DNA of 64,000 nucleotides from Streptomyces sp. AM 2-1-1. Its GTDB lineage: Bacteria; Actinomycetota; Actinomycetes; Streptomycetales; Streptomycetaceae. Within the stretch, counting starts at the first letter, position 1. Each line of letters begins with the position of its first letter. The stretch is from NCBI RefSeq assembly GCF_029167645.1, contig NZ_CP119147.1, positions 5,474,501-5,538,500 of the forward strand, in the 5' to 3' direction. Both the position numbers and the translations under genes were made by a program. A model generated the notes under the pieces. The model was not told the DNA's origin, did no database searches, and worked only from the letters and a program-made list of their open reading frames with translations. Shown in pieces: positions 1 to 9,024 of this stretch.

Positions 1-9
1 GGGACGCGC

Positions 10-30
10 GGGCGAGGGATTTCCTCGCCC
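10..30. terminator. Short GC-rich hairpin at the window edge
   Basis: GGGCGAGG (10-17) pairs with CCTCGCCC (23-30) around a 5-nt loop. It may terminate a gene lying left of the window. I see no convincing gene between here and position 290. Confidence 0.4.
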
Positions 31-290
31 GCCGCCGGGAGATTACGTGCCCATGTCATGCCAGCGGGAGGGCTCTTCCGGCCTGTTCGGGGGGCGGGCG
101 GACAGGCCCCCCGAGGAGTGCGCCCCGTCCCGGGGCCGCTGCCGGAAGCGAGTCCGTAACCCGGCCGCACGTGCGGAGGGGCAGCGGGTCACTCCGTCCC
201 CCCGGCCGTTACCCCGGGGACACACGGCCGTCGCGCGGGCCGTGGCCCGAATGTGCCGGGAGACCTCGGAGCGAACGCCCCGGAGCACGG

Positions 291-334
291 GACGGGGGCG
301 GACGGAACACGAGCCGTGTCCGTCCGCCCCCGTC
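291..334 (-). terminator. Terminator downstream of the first DsbA-like gene
   Basis: A perfect 15-bp inverted repeat (arms 291-305 and 320-334) encloses a 14-nt loop that can itself fold. It lies 18 nt beyond the stop codon of the minus-strand DsbA-like gene and has no T-run, as is usual for Streptomyces terminators. Confidence 0.75.
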
Positions 335-352
335 CGGGAGCATCCCCGCGCG

Positions 353-1168
353 TCAGGCCTTGAGCGCCGCGTCGACCGCCTTGGTGAAGTCGGCCACCGT
401 CATGGGCGCGCTGTCGCTGCCCTCGCCGGTCACGTTCTTGCCGTCCATCTTCAGGGTCGGCGTGCCCGTCACCCCACTGGCGTCGAAGGTCTTGGACATC
501 TTCACCGCCCAGGAGTCGTAGGTGCCGTCGTTCACGTTCTTCTGGAACGCCTTGTTGTCCTTGAGGGCGTCCACCGAGTTCGCGACCTCGATGAGGTAGC
601 TGTCCTTGGCGAACTTGTCCTCGCTCTCCTCGGGGTGGTACTTCGCCGAGTACAGCGCCGCCTTGTACTGCAGGAACGCCTCGGGGCTGACGTCGAGAGC
701 CGCACCCAGCGCGCTGAGGGCGTTCTTGGAGCCCTCGCCGTTGTCGCTGTTGTCGATGAAGGTGGCGCCGACGTACTTGACCTTGTACTTGCCGTCCGCG
801 ACGTCCTTGCTGATCGTCTCGCCGACGGTCTGCTCGAACTGGGCGCAGATCGGGCAGCGGGAGTCCTCGTACATCTCCAGCGTCTTCTTCGCCGAAGCCT
901 CGCCGATCACGACGGTGGTGCCGTTCTCACCCGTCGTGTTCTTCGGGGCGGCCACCGTCTTCGCGTCGCCCGCCGCCTCCCAGGCGTCCGGCTTGTTCAG
1001 CTCGTTGACGCCGTAGGCGATACCGCCGGCTATCGCCAGCACCGCGACGATCGAGACGCCGACGATGACCTGCTTGCGGGCCTTGTCCTTCTTGACCTGG
1101 CGCTCGCGCTCCGCGCGCAGCCGCTCGCGGGCCGCTGCCTTGTTCGCCTGGTTGTTGCGGTTGCTCAT
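353..1168 (-). CDS. Membrane-anchored DsbA-family thioredoxin-like protein
   Basis: This 271-aa protein has a basic cytoplasmic head (1-32), one transmembrane segment (about 33-52) and an extracytoplasmic DsbA/thioredoxin-4 domain. The redox motif is C105-P-I-C108, and a cis-proline loop (GTPT) sits near residue 250. Members of this family form or shuffle disulfides in exported proteins. The ATG start has GGAG 8 nt upstream. A membrane protein gene lies directly upstream on the same strand, and a strong hairpin follows the stop. A paralogue of the same length (CPVC motif) lies at 35749-36564. Whether it acts as an oxidase or a reductase cannot be read from sequence. Confidence 0.88.
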   Translation of the reverse strand: MSNRNNQANKAAARERLRAERERQVKKDKARKQVIVGVSIVAVLAIAGGIAYGVNELNKPDAWEAAGDAKTVAAPKNTTGENGTTVVIGEASAKKTLEMYEDSRCPICAQFEQTVGETISKDVADGKYKVKYVGATFIDNSDNGEGSKNALSALGAALDVSPEAFLQYKAALYSAKYHPEESEDKFAKDSYLIEVANSVDALKDNKAFQKNVNDGTYDSWAVKMSKTFDASGVTGTPTLKMDGKNVTGEGSDSAPMTVADFTKAVDAALKA

Positions 1169-1231
1169 GATGCGTTCTCCGTGGGGATGTACGTGGAAAC
1201 AGGACGGGAGGAGTCGATGCCGTGCCGGGGT

Positions 1232-1909
1232 TCAGGCCGGCAGCGGCGGTCCTCTCCGGCCCACGGAGTGCACGAGGGGACGCGCGGCGACGAACGGACG
1301 CCGGCCCACCGCACGCACCGCGTCCCCCACCGGCCGCCGGTACCCGGCGGCCGCCGCCACCGCCACGAGCAGCGGGCGGAACGCGGAGGCGGCCGCGGCC
1401 CGCAGCAGGGCCGCGAACGCGGCCTCGCCGCGCCGCAGCCAGGCCGCCGCCAGCAGCCCCACCGTCACGTGTGCGGCGAGCAGCAGCCACGGGACCACCG
1501 GCCCCGGGTGGATCGGCAGGGCCGCGGCGGCGGGAGAGCCGACCCCGGTCACCCGAGCCAGGGGGGCTCCCACCCCGTGGCCGTCGCAGAGCACGTCGAA
1601 ACCGAGGGAGCGCAGCGGACCGGCCACCGGGCCGCCCGCGGCGCCGTAGCAGAGCTGCTGGCCGGTGGTGAAGACGGTGTCGGCGGCCAGCTCCAGCGGG
1701 ACCAGCAGCCCCGCTATCGCGCCGAAGCCGCGCTCCCGGCCCGCCAGCGCGTACGCGGCGGCGAAGACCAGGACCGCCATCAGCGCCAGCGCGGTCACCG
1801 GCAGGGCGGTCCGGGAGAGCAGGACGTGGGAGGCGGAGGACAGCGTGACGACGAGCGCGGTGAAGAGCGCCGCGCGCGCGGTCCTGGGTCGCGTCCCTGA
1901 TATGTCCAT
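1232..1909 (-). CDS. Polytopic membrane protein of unknown function
   Basis: The product is 225 aa. I count about four hydrophobic segments (roughly 13-33, 36-54, 60-78 and 135-155) and a basic, Ala/Arg-rich C-terminus. Two cysteines (in QQLCYG and VLCDGH) flank the third segment but do not form the CxxC of a VKOR-type quinone-linked oxidase, although the neighbour is DsbA-like. The ATG at 1909 was chosen because the protein then begins just before the first hydrophobic helix. The gene lies 63 nt upstream of the DsbA-like gene on the same strand and probably shares its transcript. I do not recognise the family. Confidence 0.65.
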   Translation of the reverse strand: MDISGTRPRTARAALFTALVVTLSSASHVLLSRTALPVTALALMAVLVFAAAYALAGRERGFGAIAGLLVPLELAADTVFTTGQQLCYGAAGGPVAGPLRSLGFDVLCDGHGVGAPLARVTGVGSPAAAALPIHPGPVVPWLLLAAHVTVGLLAAAWLRRGEAAFAALLRAAAASAFRPLLVAVAAAAGYRRPVGDAVRAVGRRPFVAARPLVHSVGRRGPPLPA

Positions 1910-1961
1910 CGCCGGAGAGTCTCGCACGGCCCCCGGTAAGCGACTCCTAAAGGCCCGGGAT

Positions 1962-3287
1962 TCACAGCCCCGGGATGCGGCCGTTGCGGAAGAGGTCCAC
2001 GAAGATCCGGTGGTCCCGGCGGGCCCGTGCGCCGTAGCCGTGGGCGAAGTCGACGAGGAGATCGCCGAAGCCGTCCTCGTCGGCCGCGATGGCGGCGTCG
2101 ATGGCCCGCTCGGTGGAGAACGGCACCAGCGAGTGACCGCTCTCGTCGTCGGCCGCCGCGTGCATGGTGGCCGTCGCCCGGCCGAGGTCGGCGACGACCG
2201 CCGCGATCTCGTCGGGCTCGTCGATGTCGGACCAGTCCAGGTCCACGGCGTACGGCGAGACCTCGGCGACCAGCTGCCCCGCGCCGTCCAGCTCGGTCCA
2301 GCCCAGCCAGGGGTCGGCATGGGCCTGGAGCGCCCGCTGCGAGATCACCGTGCGGTGGCCCTCGTGCTGGAAGTAGTCCCGCACGGAGGCGTCCCGGACG
2401 TGCCGGGAGACGGCCGGCGTCTGGGCCTGCTTGAGGTAGATCACGACGTCGTTCTCCAGGGCGTCGCTGTTCCCCTCCAGCAGGATGTTGTACGAGGGCA
2501 GCCCGGCCGATCCGATGCCGATGCCCCGCCGGCCCACCACGTCCTTCACCCGGTAGGAGTCCGGGCGGGTCAGGCTCGACTCGGGCAGCGTCTCCAGGTA
2601 GCCGTCGAAGGCGGCGAGGACCTTGTACCGGGTCGCGGCGTCCAGATCGATGGCGCCCGCGCCGGGGGCGAACCGGCGCTCGAACTCACGGATCTCCGTC
2701 ATGGAGTCCAGCAGCGAGAACCGGGTGAGCGACCGGGCCACCCGGAGAGCGCCGAGCAGCGGACCGTCGGCGGTGTCCAGGGTGAAGGGCGGCACCTCGT
2801 CGTTCTTCGCGCCGGTCGCCAGGGCGTGGATGCGCTCGCGGTACGCGGCGGCGTAGATCCCGACCAGCTCGGTGATCTGGTCGTCGCTCAGCGCCTTGGC
2901 GTACCCGATCAGCGCGACGGAGGCGGCGAAGCGCTTGAGATCCCAGGTGAACGGACCGACGTACGCCTCGTCGAAGTCGTTGACGTTGAAGACCAGGCGG
3001 CCGTTGGCGTCCATGTACGTGCCGAAGTTCTCGGCGTGGAGATCACCGTGTATCCAGACCCGGCCGGTGCGCTCGTCGAGGAACGGGCCGCCGGAGGCCT
3101 CCTGGGCCAGATCGTCGTAGAACAGGGCGGCGGTGCCCCGGTAGAAGGCGAAGGCCGAGCCCGCCATCTTCCGGAACTTCACCTGGAAAGCGGCCGGGTC
3201 CGCCGCCAGCAGCTCCCCGAAGGCGGTCTCGAAGACGGCGAGAATCCGCTCCCCGCGGTCCTCCGCGCCGCTCTGCTGTTCCGACAT
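1962..3287 (-). CDS. DUF2252 family kinase-fold protein
   Basis: The 441-aa product matches the DUF2252 family, which resembles aminoglycoside phosphotransferase/choline kinase folds. It carries HGDLHAENFG (80-89), a Brenner-type catalytic loop, and NDFDEA (103-108), which corresponds to the metal-binding DFG/DFD element. The substrate is unknown for the family. The ATG at 3287 has a textbook AGGAGG 9 nt upstream, so longer readings upstream are not needed. It sits 52 nt ahead of the membrane protein gene on the same strand. Family assignment is firm; function is open. Confidence 0.87.
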   Translation of the reverse strand: MSEQQSGAEDRGERILAVFETAFGELLAADPAAFQVKFRKMAGSAFAFYRGTAALFYDDLAQEASGGPFLDERTGRVWIHGDLHAENFGTYMDANGRLVFNVNDFDEAYVGPFTWDLKRFAASVALIGYAKALSDDQITELVGIYAAAYRERIHALATGAKNDEVPPFTLDTADGPLLGALRVARSLTRFSLLDSMTEIREFERRFAPGAGAIDLDAATRYKVLAAFDGYLETLPESSLTRPDSYRVKDVVGRRGIGIGSAGLPSYNILLEGNSDALENDVVIYLKQAQTPAVSRHVRDASVRDYFQHEGHRTVISQRALQAHADPWLGWTELDGAGQLVAEVSPYAVDLDWSDIDEPDEIAAVVADLGRATATMHAAADDESGHSLVPFSTERAIDAAIAADEDGFGDLLVDFAHGYGARARRDHRIFVDLFRNGRIPGL

Positions 3288-3644
3288 CGCTGGGTGCCTC
3301 CTGGTACATGGCGTCGAACTTCGTCGGACATGGCGTTCACGACAAAGCGGACGAGCGTCCTCGCTCCTCCAACGCGCGACCGTACTCGCAAGTGCCCCTG
3401 GGTGTACCGAGCCGCGACGACGTGGACTCCGGGGGCCCTTCCGGACGGCCGCGGCGGGCGCCGGCCGCGGTCGTCGACGATCCGGGTGCGGCGCCGGGCG
3501 GTGCGTCGGGAGGGAGCGCACGGCCGGTCGCCGGTGGGCCGCCAGCAGTGCGTGCTCCGCCGGGGCGGCCGCCAACTGCTCCCTGCCGGTGGGGAGTACG
3601 GGCCCCGGCCCGGCCCGCGTCCGCGCGCCGGCGCACGGACGGAC
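3288..3644. other. Intergenic stretch without a gene
   Basis: About 360 nt lie between the DUF2252 start and the terminator of the small basic protein. Only the AGGAGG ribosome-binding site at the left end is recognisable. Open frames here have no family resemblance and no ribosome-binding site. The promoter for the DUF2252 gene should lie here, but I could not place it. Confidence 0.5.
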
Positions 3645-3686
3645 GTGAGGGGCGCTCCCGCCGATGACGGCGGGAGCGCCCCTCAC
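3645..3686 (-). terminator. Strong hairpin terminator, 18-bp perfect stem
   Basis: Arms 3645-3662 and 3669-3686 are perfectly complementary around a 6-nt loop (GATGAC). It begins 17 nt after the stop of the small protein gene and shields the DUF2252 gene from read-through. Confidence 0.85.
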
Positions 3687-3702
3687 TGCGGTGTCAGAGC
3701 CG

Positions 3703-3882
3703 TCAGTTGTGGCCGAAACGCCGCTGGTGCTTGCGGGCCACGTCCGCGGGGCTGCCCTGGGCCTGCGACTGCGAGGCGCCGCGGTCCTCGAACGACGTCG
3801 ACTTCGCCTGCTCGGCTCCGCGCTCCGCGGCGGACGCGCGGTCCTGCTGGCTGCCCTGCTTGCGGTTCTTGTTCTTGGCCAT
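3703..3882 (-). CDS. Small basic hydrophilic protein, conserved in Streptomyces
   Basis: The 59-aa product starts MAKNKNRKQG and ends RKHQRRFGHN. It is rich in Lys, Arg, Gln and Ser with no hydrophobic segment, so it is probably cytosolic, intrinsically disordered or nucleic-acid binding. I recall close homologues annotated only as hypothetical in Streptomyces. The ATG at 3882 has AGGAGG about 7 nt upstream, which settles the start against longer readings. It is a single-gene unit ended by the 18-bp hairpin. No function can be assigned. Confidence 0.8.
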   Translation of the reverse strand: MAKNKNRKQGSQQDRASAAERGAEQAKSTSFEDRGASQSQAQGSPADVARKHQRRFGHN

Positions 3883-4151
3883 GGTGAATGCCTCCTGTGG
3901 GGAGTCCTGGGTGCCAGGACCGATGTCAGATTCACATAGCCCCACAGAGCACGCATGTTGGATCATTACCATCCGTAGTGGACATCGCGGAGTACTTGTC
4001 ACCAAGGCCCCATTCCGTCCCCGGTGGCGGGGGTCCCCGCATTCGCCACGCCGAAGATCGAGTTCCGGCCGTCTGTCTCCCTGCGGTCGGGCAGACTCGA
4101 CGGAAACCCTGAGTAACCCGTTCGGCGAATTACCGGAAGAGGGTGGAACGC

Positions 4152-5390
4152 GTGGACCGTTGCGTCGTCCTGGTGGACGCCGGCTACCTGCTGGGCGCGG
4201 CCGCGAGTCTGCTGGCGGGCGAACCAGCCCGGTCGCGCATCACCGTCGACCACGCCGCCCTGATCCAGGGGTTGCGCGAGCTGGCCGAGGCCGACACCGA
4301 GCAACCCCTGCTGCGCATCTACTGGTTCGACGGGGCACCCGACCGCGTACCGCAGCCCGAGCACCGCAGGCTGCGGGTGATGCCGCGGGTCACCGTCCGT
4401 CTCGGCGCGCTGACCCGGAGCGACGGCCGCTGGGCGCAGAAGGGCGTCGACGCGGCCATGCACGCCGAATTGACCGAACTCGCGCGCAACCGCGCCTGCT
4501 CCGACGTGGTCCTGGTCACCGGCGACGGTGACCTGCTGCCCGGACTGATGTCGGCCAAGGAACACGGGGTCGCCGTCCACCTCTGGGCCGTCCAGGCCGC
4601 GGACGGCGACTACAACCAGTCCGAGGACCTGGTGGCCGAGGCGGACGAGCGCCGGGTGCTCGACCGCGCCTGGATCACCAGGGCCGTACGCGCCAAGGAG
4701 ACCGGCGGGGTCTGCGCCCCGCAGCCCGTGCCGCGCCCCGAGATCGCCGCGATCCTCTCCGCGCCCCTGCCCGAGGCGGCCCTCGCGGCCTCCGCCGAAC
4801 GCGCCTCGGAAGCCCAGGCCGCGGCCCGGGCCGGCGCCCCCGCGCCCGCCCGCCCGGACGCCGGCGCCCCGGAGTCCGGGCCCGGCCACAAGGGCGTCCC
4901 CACGCCCAAGGACCTCGCCGCCCTCCGCGCCGCCGCGGGCGCCCCCACCGCCCCGGCGCAGCCCGCGCCGAGCGCCACCCTGCGCTGGTCCTCGGACAAG
5001 GGCTGGGTCGACCGCGGCGGTGCGGGGGAGCCCCCGGAGACCGCCTCGCTGCCCACCCTCGCCCAGGTCACCACCGCCGAGCAGCGGTGGGCCGACCGCG
5101 AGGAGGACATCACCACGGTCGGCGGCGACCCCTTCGAGGTCGGCCAGGTCTTCGCCCGCCGCTGGATGGAACGGCTGCCGGAGACCGTCCACCTCCAGAA
5201 GCTCTCCACCATGTACCCGCGCATCCCGCACCGGATCGACGGCGAACTGCTGCGGTACGCGGCACGCTTCGGACTCCTCGCCCACAAGGACGACCAGATC
5301 GACGAGCACGACCGCTACGCCATCCGGGCCGGATTCTGGCGCGAGATCGACATCACCGCCGCCGCGGGGCACGCGCTCGCCCAGGAGTGA
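4152..5390 (+). CDS. NYN-domain (PIN-like) putative RNase
   Basis: An N-terminal NYN/LabA-like domain (about 1-180) shows the acidic pattern expected of a PIN-fold nuclease: VLVDAGYLLG near the N-terminus, KGVDAAMHAEL in the middle, and VLVTGDGDLLP. A Pro/Ala-rich linker (about 220-290) leads to a C-terminal helical domain. Such proteins are thought to cleave or bind RNA with Mg2+. I prefer the GTG at 4152 (412 aa) because GAGGGTGG precedes it at good spacing; the in-frame GTG at 4143 would sit directly on its own ribosome-binding site. It stands alone between divergent and downstream units. Confidence 0.82.
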   Translation: MDRCVVLVDAGYLLGAAASLLAGEPARSRITVDHAALIQGLRELAEADTEQPLLRIYWFDGAPDRVPQPEHRRLRVMPRVTVRLGALTRSDGRWAQKGVDAAMHAELTELARNRACSDVVLVTGDGDLLPGLMSAKEHGVAVHLWAVQAADGDYNQSEDLVAEADERRVLDRAWITRAVRAKETGGVCAPQPVPRPEIAAILSAPLPEAALAASAERASEAQAAARAGAPAPARPDAGAPESGPGHKGVPTPKDLAALRAAAGAPTAPAQPAPSATLRWSSDKGWVDRGGAGEPPETASLPTLAQVTTAEQRWADREEDITTVGGDPFEVGQVFARRWMERLPETVHLQKLSTMYPRIPHRIDGELLRYAARFGLLAHKDDQIDEHDRYAIRAGFWREIDITAAAGHALAQE

Positions 5391-5529
5391 TCCGGCGGCC
5401 CGCACCGGGGGAGCGTGCCGTGCTCCCCGCGCCCCCCGGGCCGCGGCCGACCGTTCCCGCCGGGCGCCCGGCGCCGGCGGGCCCGGCCCGGGGACCGGCC
5501 CCCGGCGCCGTCCGGACCGTCCGACCCCG

Positions 5530-5543
5530 TACTCTCGTACCTC
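5530..5543 (+). promoter_or_regulatory. Putative -10 box for leaderless ABC gene
   Basis: TACTCT (5530-5535) lies 8 nt before the GTG at 5544, with no Shine-Dalgarno sequence between. This arrangement fits transcription starting at or next to the start codon. Confidence 0.45.
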
Positions 5544-6569
5544 GTGAGTACGGGCACAGCACAGGCGCAGAGGGCCACCGGGACCGTGTGCGCGGTGCGT
5601 GATCTGGTGAAGACCTACCCGGCCGTCCGGGGCCGCCGCGGCGCGCCCGCCGCAGCCGAGGTACGGGCCACCGACGGCGTCACCCTGGAGGTGCGGGCCG
5701 GCGAGATCTTCGGGCTGCTCGGCCCCAACGGCGCCGGCAAGTCCACCCTGGTGCGCCAGCTCACCGGATTGATGCGCCCCGACTCCGGGAGCGTCGAGGT
5801 CCTCGGCCACGACCTCGTGCGCCACCCCGACCGCGCCTCCCGGCTCATCGGCTACCTCGGCCAGGAGTCCACCGCCCTGGACGAGCTCACCGTCTCCCTC
5901 GCCGCCGAGACCACCGGGCGGCTGCGCGGCCTCGGTGTCCGCGAGGCCCGCGCCGAGCGCGACGCCGTCCTGGAGGAGCTCGGCCTCACCGAGCTGGCCG
6001 GGCGCCCCCTGAAGAAGCTGTCCGGCGGCCAGCGCAGGCTCGCCTGCTTCGCCGCCACCCTCGTCGGACGGCGCCCGGTGCTGATCCTGGACGAGCCGAC
6101 CACCGGCATGGACCCGGTCGCCCGCCGGGCCGTCTGGGCCGCCGTCGACCGGCGGCGGGCCGAGCACGGCGCGACCGTCCTGCTCGTCACCCACAACGTC
6201 ATCGAGGCGGAGACGGTCCTCGACCGGGTCGCCGTCGTCGAACGGGGCAAGGTCATCGCCTGCGACACCCCGCAGGGCCTCAAGGAACAGGTGGCCGGTG
6301 AGGTCCGCGTCGAACTGATGTGGCGGGAGCGCGCCCCGCTGGACGTACCGGAGGTCGCCGCCCTGCGCCCTTCGGCACAGGAGTCCGGGCGCCGCTGGGT
6401 GCTGCGCCTGAAGCCCGACGAGGCGCGGGCCGCCGTCGCGGCGGTGACCGGGGGCGCGGCCTTCGCGGCGCTCGACGACTTCACCCTGGCGACACCCAGC
6501 CTGGAAGACGTCTATCTGGCGCTCGGCGGGGACGCGGCGGACGCGCGCAGGGGACTGGTGAAGGGATGA
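5544..6569 (+). CDS. ABC transporter ATP-binding protein (drug/lipid exporter type)
   Basis: The 341-aa product contains Walker A GPNGAGKST (60-68), the signature LSGGQ (near 159), Walker B with LILDEPTTGMDP (near 180) and the switch histidine in VTHN. It has a C-terminal extension like DrrA/CcmA-type exporter ATPases. The GTG at 5544 was chosen because residues before it are low-complexity Pro/Arg and because a -10-like box sits 8 nt upstream. It would energise the permease encoded 97 nt downstream. The exported substrate is unknown. Confidence 0.9.
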   Translation: MSTGTAQAQRATGTVCAVRDLVKTYPAVRGRRGAPAAAEVRATDGVTLEVRAGEIFGLLGPNGAGKSTLVRQLTGLMRPDSGSVEVLGHDLVRHPDRASRLIGYLGQESTALDELTVSLAAETTGRLRGLGVREARAERDAVLEELGLTELAGRPLKKLSGGQRRLACFAATLVGRRPVLILDEPTTGMDPVARRAVWAAVDRRRAEHGATVLLVTHNVIEAETVLDRVAVVERGKVIACDTPQGLKEQVAGEVRVELMWRERAPLDVPEVAALRPSAQESGRRWVLRLKPDEARAAVAAVTGGAAFAALDDFTLATPSLEDVYLALGGDAADARRGLVKG

Positions 6570-6666
6570 GGGCGGCGGTGACGCCCCCGGCTCCGGCCGG
6601 GCGTGGACGCGGGGACGGGCGGGACGTGTGGGGACGGACAGCGGCAGTGGACGGGAGCGGTGCCAG

Positions 6667-7515
6667 GTGACGAGCATCGTGCCCGCCGAGGCGGTCTCCC
6701 CGCACGCCCCGCGGGCGGAGACGGACGCCGGCCCGCCCGCCGGGTGCTGGGTCGGGGAGCCGGCGCCGCTGGCGCCGCGCGCCCGGCTGCTGCCCGCGCT
6801 GGCCGCCGTCTACCGGGCGCAGCTCTCCCGGGCCCGGGTGGCCCGCATCCCGCTGCTGTTCGTGGCGACCTTCCAGTCGGTCGGCATCATGGTCATGATG
6901 CGCGGGGTCGTCGACGGCGGGAGCGAGGCGCGGTCCGTGGTCGCGGGCTCCAGCGTGCTGGTGGTCGCCTTCGTCGCGCTGAACCTGCTCGCCCAGTACT
7001 TCGGCCGGCTCCGTGCCGACGGCGGCCTCGACCACTACGCCACGCTGCCGGTGCCGCCGGCGGCCGTGGTGCTGGGCGCGGCGGGCGCGTACGCCTCGTT
7101 CACCGTGCCGGGCACGGTCTTCACGGCGGTCGCCGGGAGCGCCCTCTTCCAGCTGCCCCTGTCGCACCTGTGGGTGCTGGTCGCCGTGGTCCCGCTGGCC
7201 GGAGCCGCGCTGGCCGGGCTCGGCGCCGCGCTCGGACTCCTCGCGCCGCGCCAGGAACTGGCCACCCTGCTGGGCCAGCTCGGCATGTCGGCCGCGCTGC
7301 TGCTGGGCGTGCTGCCCGCCGAACGGCTGCCCCAGGTGGTGCGCTGGGCGCGCGACCTGCTGCCGTCGACGTACGGGGTGGAGGCGCTGGCCCGGTCCTT
7401 CGACGCCCACCCGGACTGGACGGTCGTCGCACTGGACCTCGGGGTCTGCGCGGCGGTGGGCGTGCTCTCGCTGGCCGTGGCGACCTGGGCGTACCGCCGC
7501 GCCGCCGTGCGCTGA
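6667..7515 (+). CDS. ABC transporter permease (ABC-2 type)
   Basis: The 282-aa product has about six hydrophobic segments (roughly 50-68, 75-95, 120-142, 150-178, 185-205, 255-277) and the architecture of ABC-2 permeases that pair with DrrA-like ATPases. The GTG at 6667 is supported by GGGAG 9 nt upstream (6653-6657); a start at 6628 has no such site. A short out-of-frame reading frame begins in an ATGA overlap with the ATPase stop and ends in a GTGA overlap with this gene; it is probably incidental. Confidence 0.85.
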   Translation: MTSIVPAEAVSPHAPRAETDAGPPAGCWVGEPAPLAPRARLLPALAAVYRAQLSRARVARIPLLFVATFQSVGIMVMMRGVVDGGSEARSVVAGSSVLVVAFVALNLLAQYFGRLRADGGLDHYATLPVPPAAVVLGAAGAYASFTVPGTVFTAVAGSALFQLPLSHLWVLVAVVPLAGAALAGLGAALGLLAPRQELATLLGQLGMSAALLLGVLPAERLPQVVRWARDLLPSTYGVEALARSFDAHPDWTVVALDLGVCAAVGVLSLAVATWAYRRAAVR

Positions 7516-7601
7516 GGCGCGGGGGAGCGCCGGAGAGCGGCGGCCCGTCCCGGGCCGGGTCCGGTGCGGCGGCGCGCGCGACCGCCTGGCACGATGGCAC
7601 G

Positions 7602-8423
7602 GTGACCGCACCCCTGACGCCGCCCGACCCGCCGACGCCCCACGATCCCGGGCCGGTCCCTCCGGCGGGTTCGCACCTGGTCCCCGGCGCCGCCGGCCAG
7701 TGGCCGCCCGCCCCTGCCGAGGCGCGGGCCGCGGTCCGGCAGGCCGCCGCGGTCACCGTGGTCCTGGCCCTCGCCGGCGTCGTGCTCGGCCTGCTCTGGC
7801 TCTGGCTCGCCCCGCGCATCCCGTTGATCTCCGACAGCACCGCCGTCTACCTCAAGGACAGCGAGGGGGAGGAGGCGATCGGCGCGGACGGCACGTTCGC
7901 CCTCCTCGCCGCCGGATTCGGGCTCGTCTCGGCCGTCGTGGCCTTCCTGCTCCGCCGCACCGGCGGCATCGCGACGGTGGTGGCCCTGGCGCTGGGCGGA
8001 GTGCTGGGAGCCCTGCTCGCCTGGTGGCTGGGGACGAGCCTCGGCCCGACCTCGGACGTGGTCGCCCACGCCAAGGAGGCGGGTCGGGGGGTGACCTTCG
8101 ACGCGCCGCTGGAGCTGCACGCGAAGGGCGCGCTCCTGGCCTGGCCGATCGCGGCGATGCTCGTGCACCTGATCCTCACGGCGGCCTTCGCGCCCCGGGA
8201 CCCCGGACCCGGCATGCCGGGCGAGTACGGCGGCTGGGCGGCGCACGGCGCCGAGGAGGCGTACGGCACGGCCGGACGGCCGCTCCACGGCACACCGGAC
8301 CCGGCCGGTACCGGCCCCGCGCCGCAGAGCGCGGTCCCGGCCGACCCGCAGGACGCGCCCGGCGCGCGGGCCCGCGCGCGGAGCGACCAGCGGGGACCCG
8401 CGGGACCCCAGCCGCCGGCCTGA
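7602..8423 (+). CDS. DUF2567 family membrane protein
   Basis: A Pro-rich cytoplasmic N-terminus (1-45) is followed by four hydrophobic segments (about 48-72, 103-123, 126-146, 176-196) and a long disordered Gly/Pro tail. This layout and the sequence SDSTAVYLKDSEGEEAIGADG between helices 1 and 2 fit the actinobacterial DUF2567 family, which has no known function. The GTG at 7602 has the -10-like CACGAT (7590-7595) 6 nt upstream and no ribosome-binding site, so a leaderless transcript is likely. It converges with ybaK across a hairpin. Confidence 0.72.
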   Translation: MTAPLTPPDPPTPHDPGPVPPAGSHLVPGAAGQWPPAPAEARAAVRQAAAVTVVLALAGVVLGLLWLWLAPRIPLISDSTAVYLKDSEGEEAIGADGTFALLAAGFGLVSAVVAFLLRRTGGIATVVALALGGVLGALLAWWLGTSLGPTSDVVAHAKEAGRGVTFDAPLELHAKGALLAWPIAAMLVHLILTAAFAPRDPGPGMPGEYGGWAAHGAEEAYGTAGRPLHGTPDPAGTGPAPQSAVPADPQDAPGARARARSDQRGPAGPQPPA

Positions 8424-8462
8424 CACCCGGCCTGCGGCCCCCGGCCCGCGGCGGGCGTCACG

Positions 8463-8484
8463 CCCGGCGGGACGGCCCGCCGGG
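8463..8484. terminator. Bidirectional terminator
   Basis: CCCGGCGGG (8463-8471) and CCCGCCGGG (8476-8484) form a 9-bp stem with the tetraloop ACGG, between the convergent DUF2567 and ybaK genes. Confidence 0.65.
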
Positions 8485-8486
8485 AG

Positions 8487-8984
8487 TCACGGGCGGCCGA
8501 TCGGGGCGAGCACCGCGCCGGTGAGCCGCGCCAGGTCCGCCGCCGCCAGCTCCACCTCCAGGCCCCGCCGCCCCGCCGACACGCAGATGGTGGGGTGCGC
8601 CCCGGCCGAGGAGTCGAGGACCGTCCGCAGCCGCTTGCGCTGGCCCAGCGGCGAGATGCCGCCGCGTACGTACCCGGTGGTGCGTTCGGCCGCCGCCGGA
8701 TCGGCCATGGCCGCCCGCTTCCCGCCGACCGCCGCCGCGAGCGCCTTCAGGTCCAGCGAACCGGCGACCGGAACCACCGCCACCGTCAGTTCGCCGTCCA
8801 CGTCGGCGACCAGGGTCTTGAAGACCCGCTCGGGCGGGACGCCCAGCGCCTCGGCCGCCTCCTCGCCGTACGAGGGCGACGCCGGGTCGTGCTCGTACGC
8901 GTGGACCGTGAAGGCGGTACCGGCCGAGGTCAGCGCGACCGTGGCCGGGGTACCGCCCTGCTGCTTCTTCGTCTTCTTCGCCAC
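8487..8984 (-). CDS. ybaK: YbaK-type Cys-tRNA(Pro)/Cys-tRNA(Cys) deacylase
   Basis: The 165-aa product is a full-length YbaK/ProRS-associated domain. It has FKTLVADVDGELTVAVVPV in the first half, the conserved lysine in LKALAAAVGGKRAAMADP, and GYVRGGISPLGQRKRL, which lines the substrate pocket. The family hydrolyses Cys mischarged on tRNA(Pro), a translation-quality function in the cytosol. The start is GTG at 8984. The gene follows the LON-domain gene by 40 nt on the same strand and is probably cotranscribed with it. Confidence 0.92.
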   Translation of the reverse strand: MAKKTKKQQGGTPATVALTSAGTAFTVHAYEHDPASPSYGEEAAEALGVPPERVFKTLVADVDGELTVAVVPVAGSLDLKALAAAVGGKRAAMADPAAAERTTGYVRGGISPLGQRKRLRTVLDSSAGAHPTICVSAGRRGLEVELAAADLARLTGAVLAPIGRP

Positions 8985-9024
8985 GCTCGGAGGGTCCTCG
9001 GCTCGCTCGGGTGGGGGTCGGGGG

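Noticed and set aside
43..288. Possible 81-aa gene at the left edge
   Set aside because: Arg/Ala-rich composition, no ribosome-binding site and no family resemblance.
47..1900. Very long open frame on the plus strand opposite the DsbA-like gene
   Set aside because: It is antisense to clear minus-strand genes with known motifs; its protein is Arg/Gly/His-rich and repetitive, as expected from a GC-rich shadow frame.
1232..1909. VKOR partner of the adjacent DsbA-like protein
   Set aside because: No CxxC or the paired loop cysteines of VKOR are present.
6566..6670. 34-codon frame between the ABC ATPase and permease (ATGA start, GTGA end)
   Set aside because: Both overlaps are tempting, but the peptide is low-complexity Gly/Arg and the permease has its own good ribosome-binding site.
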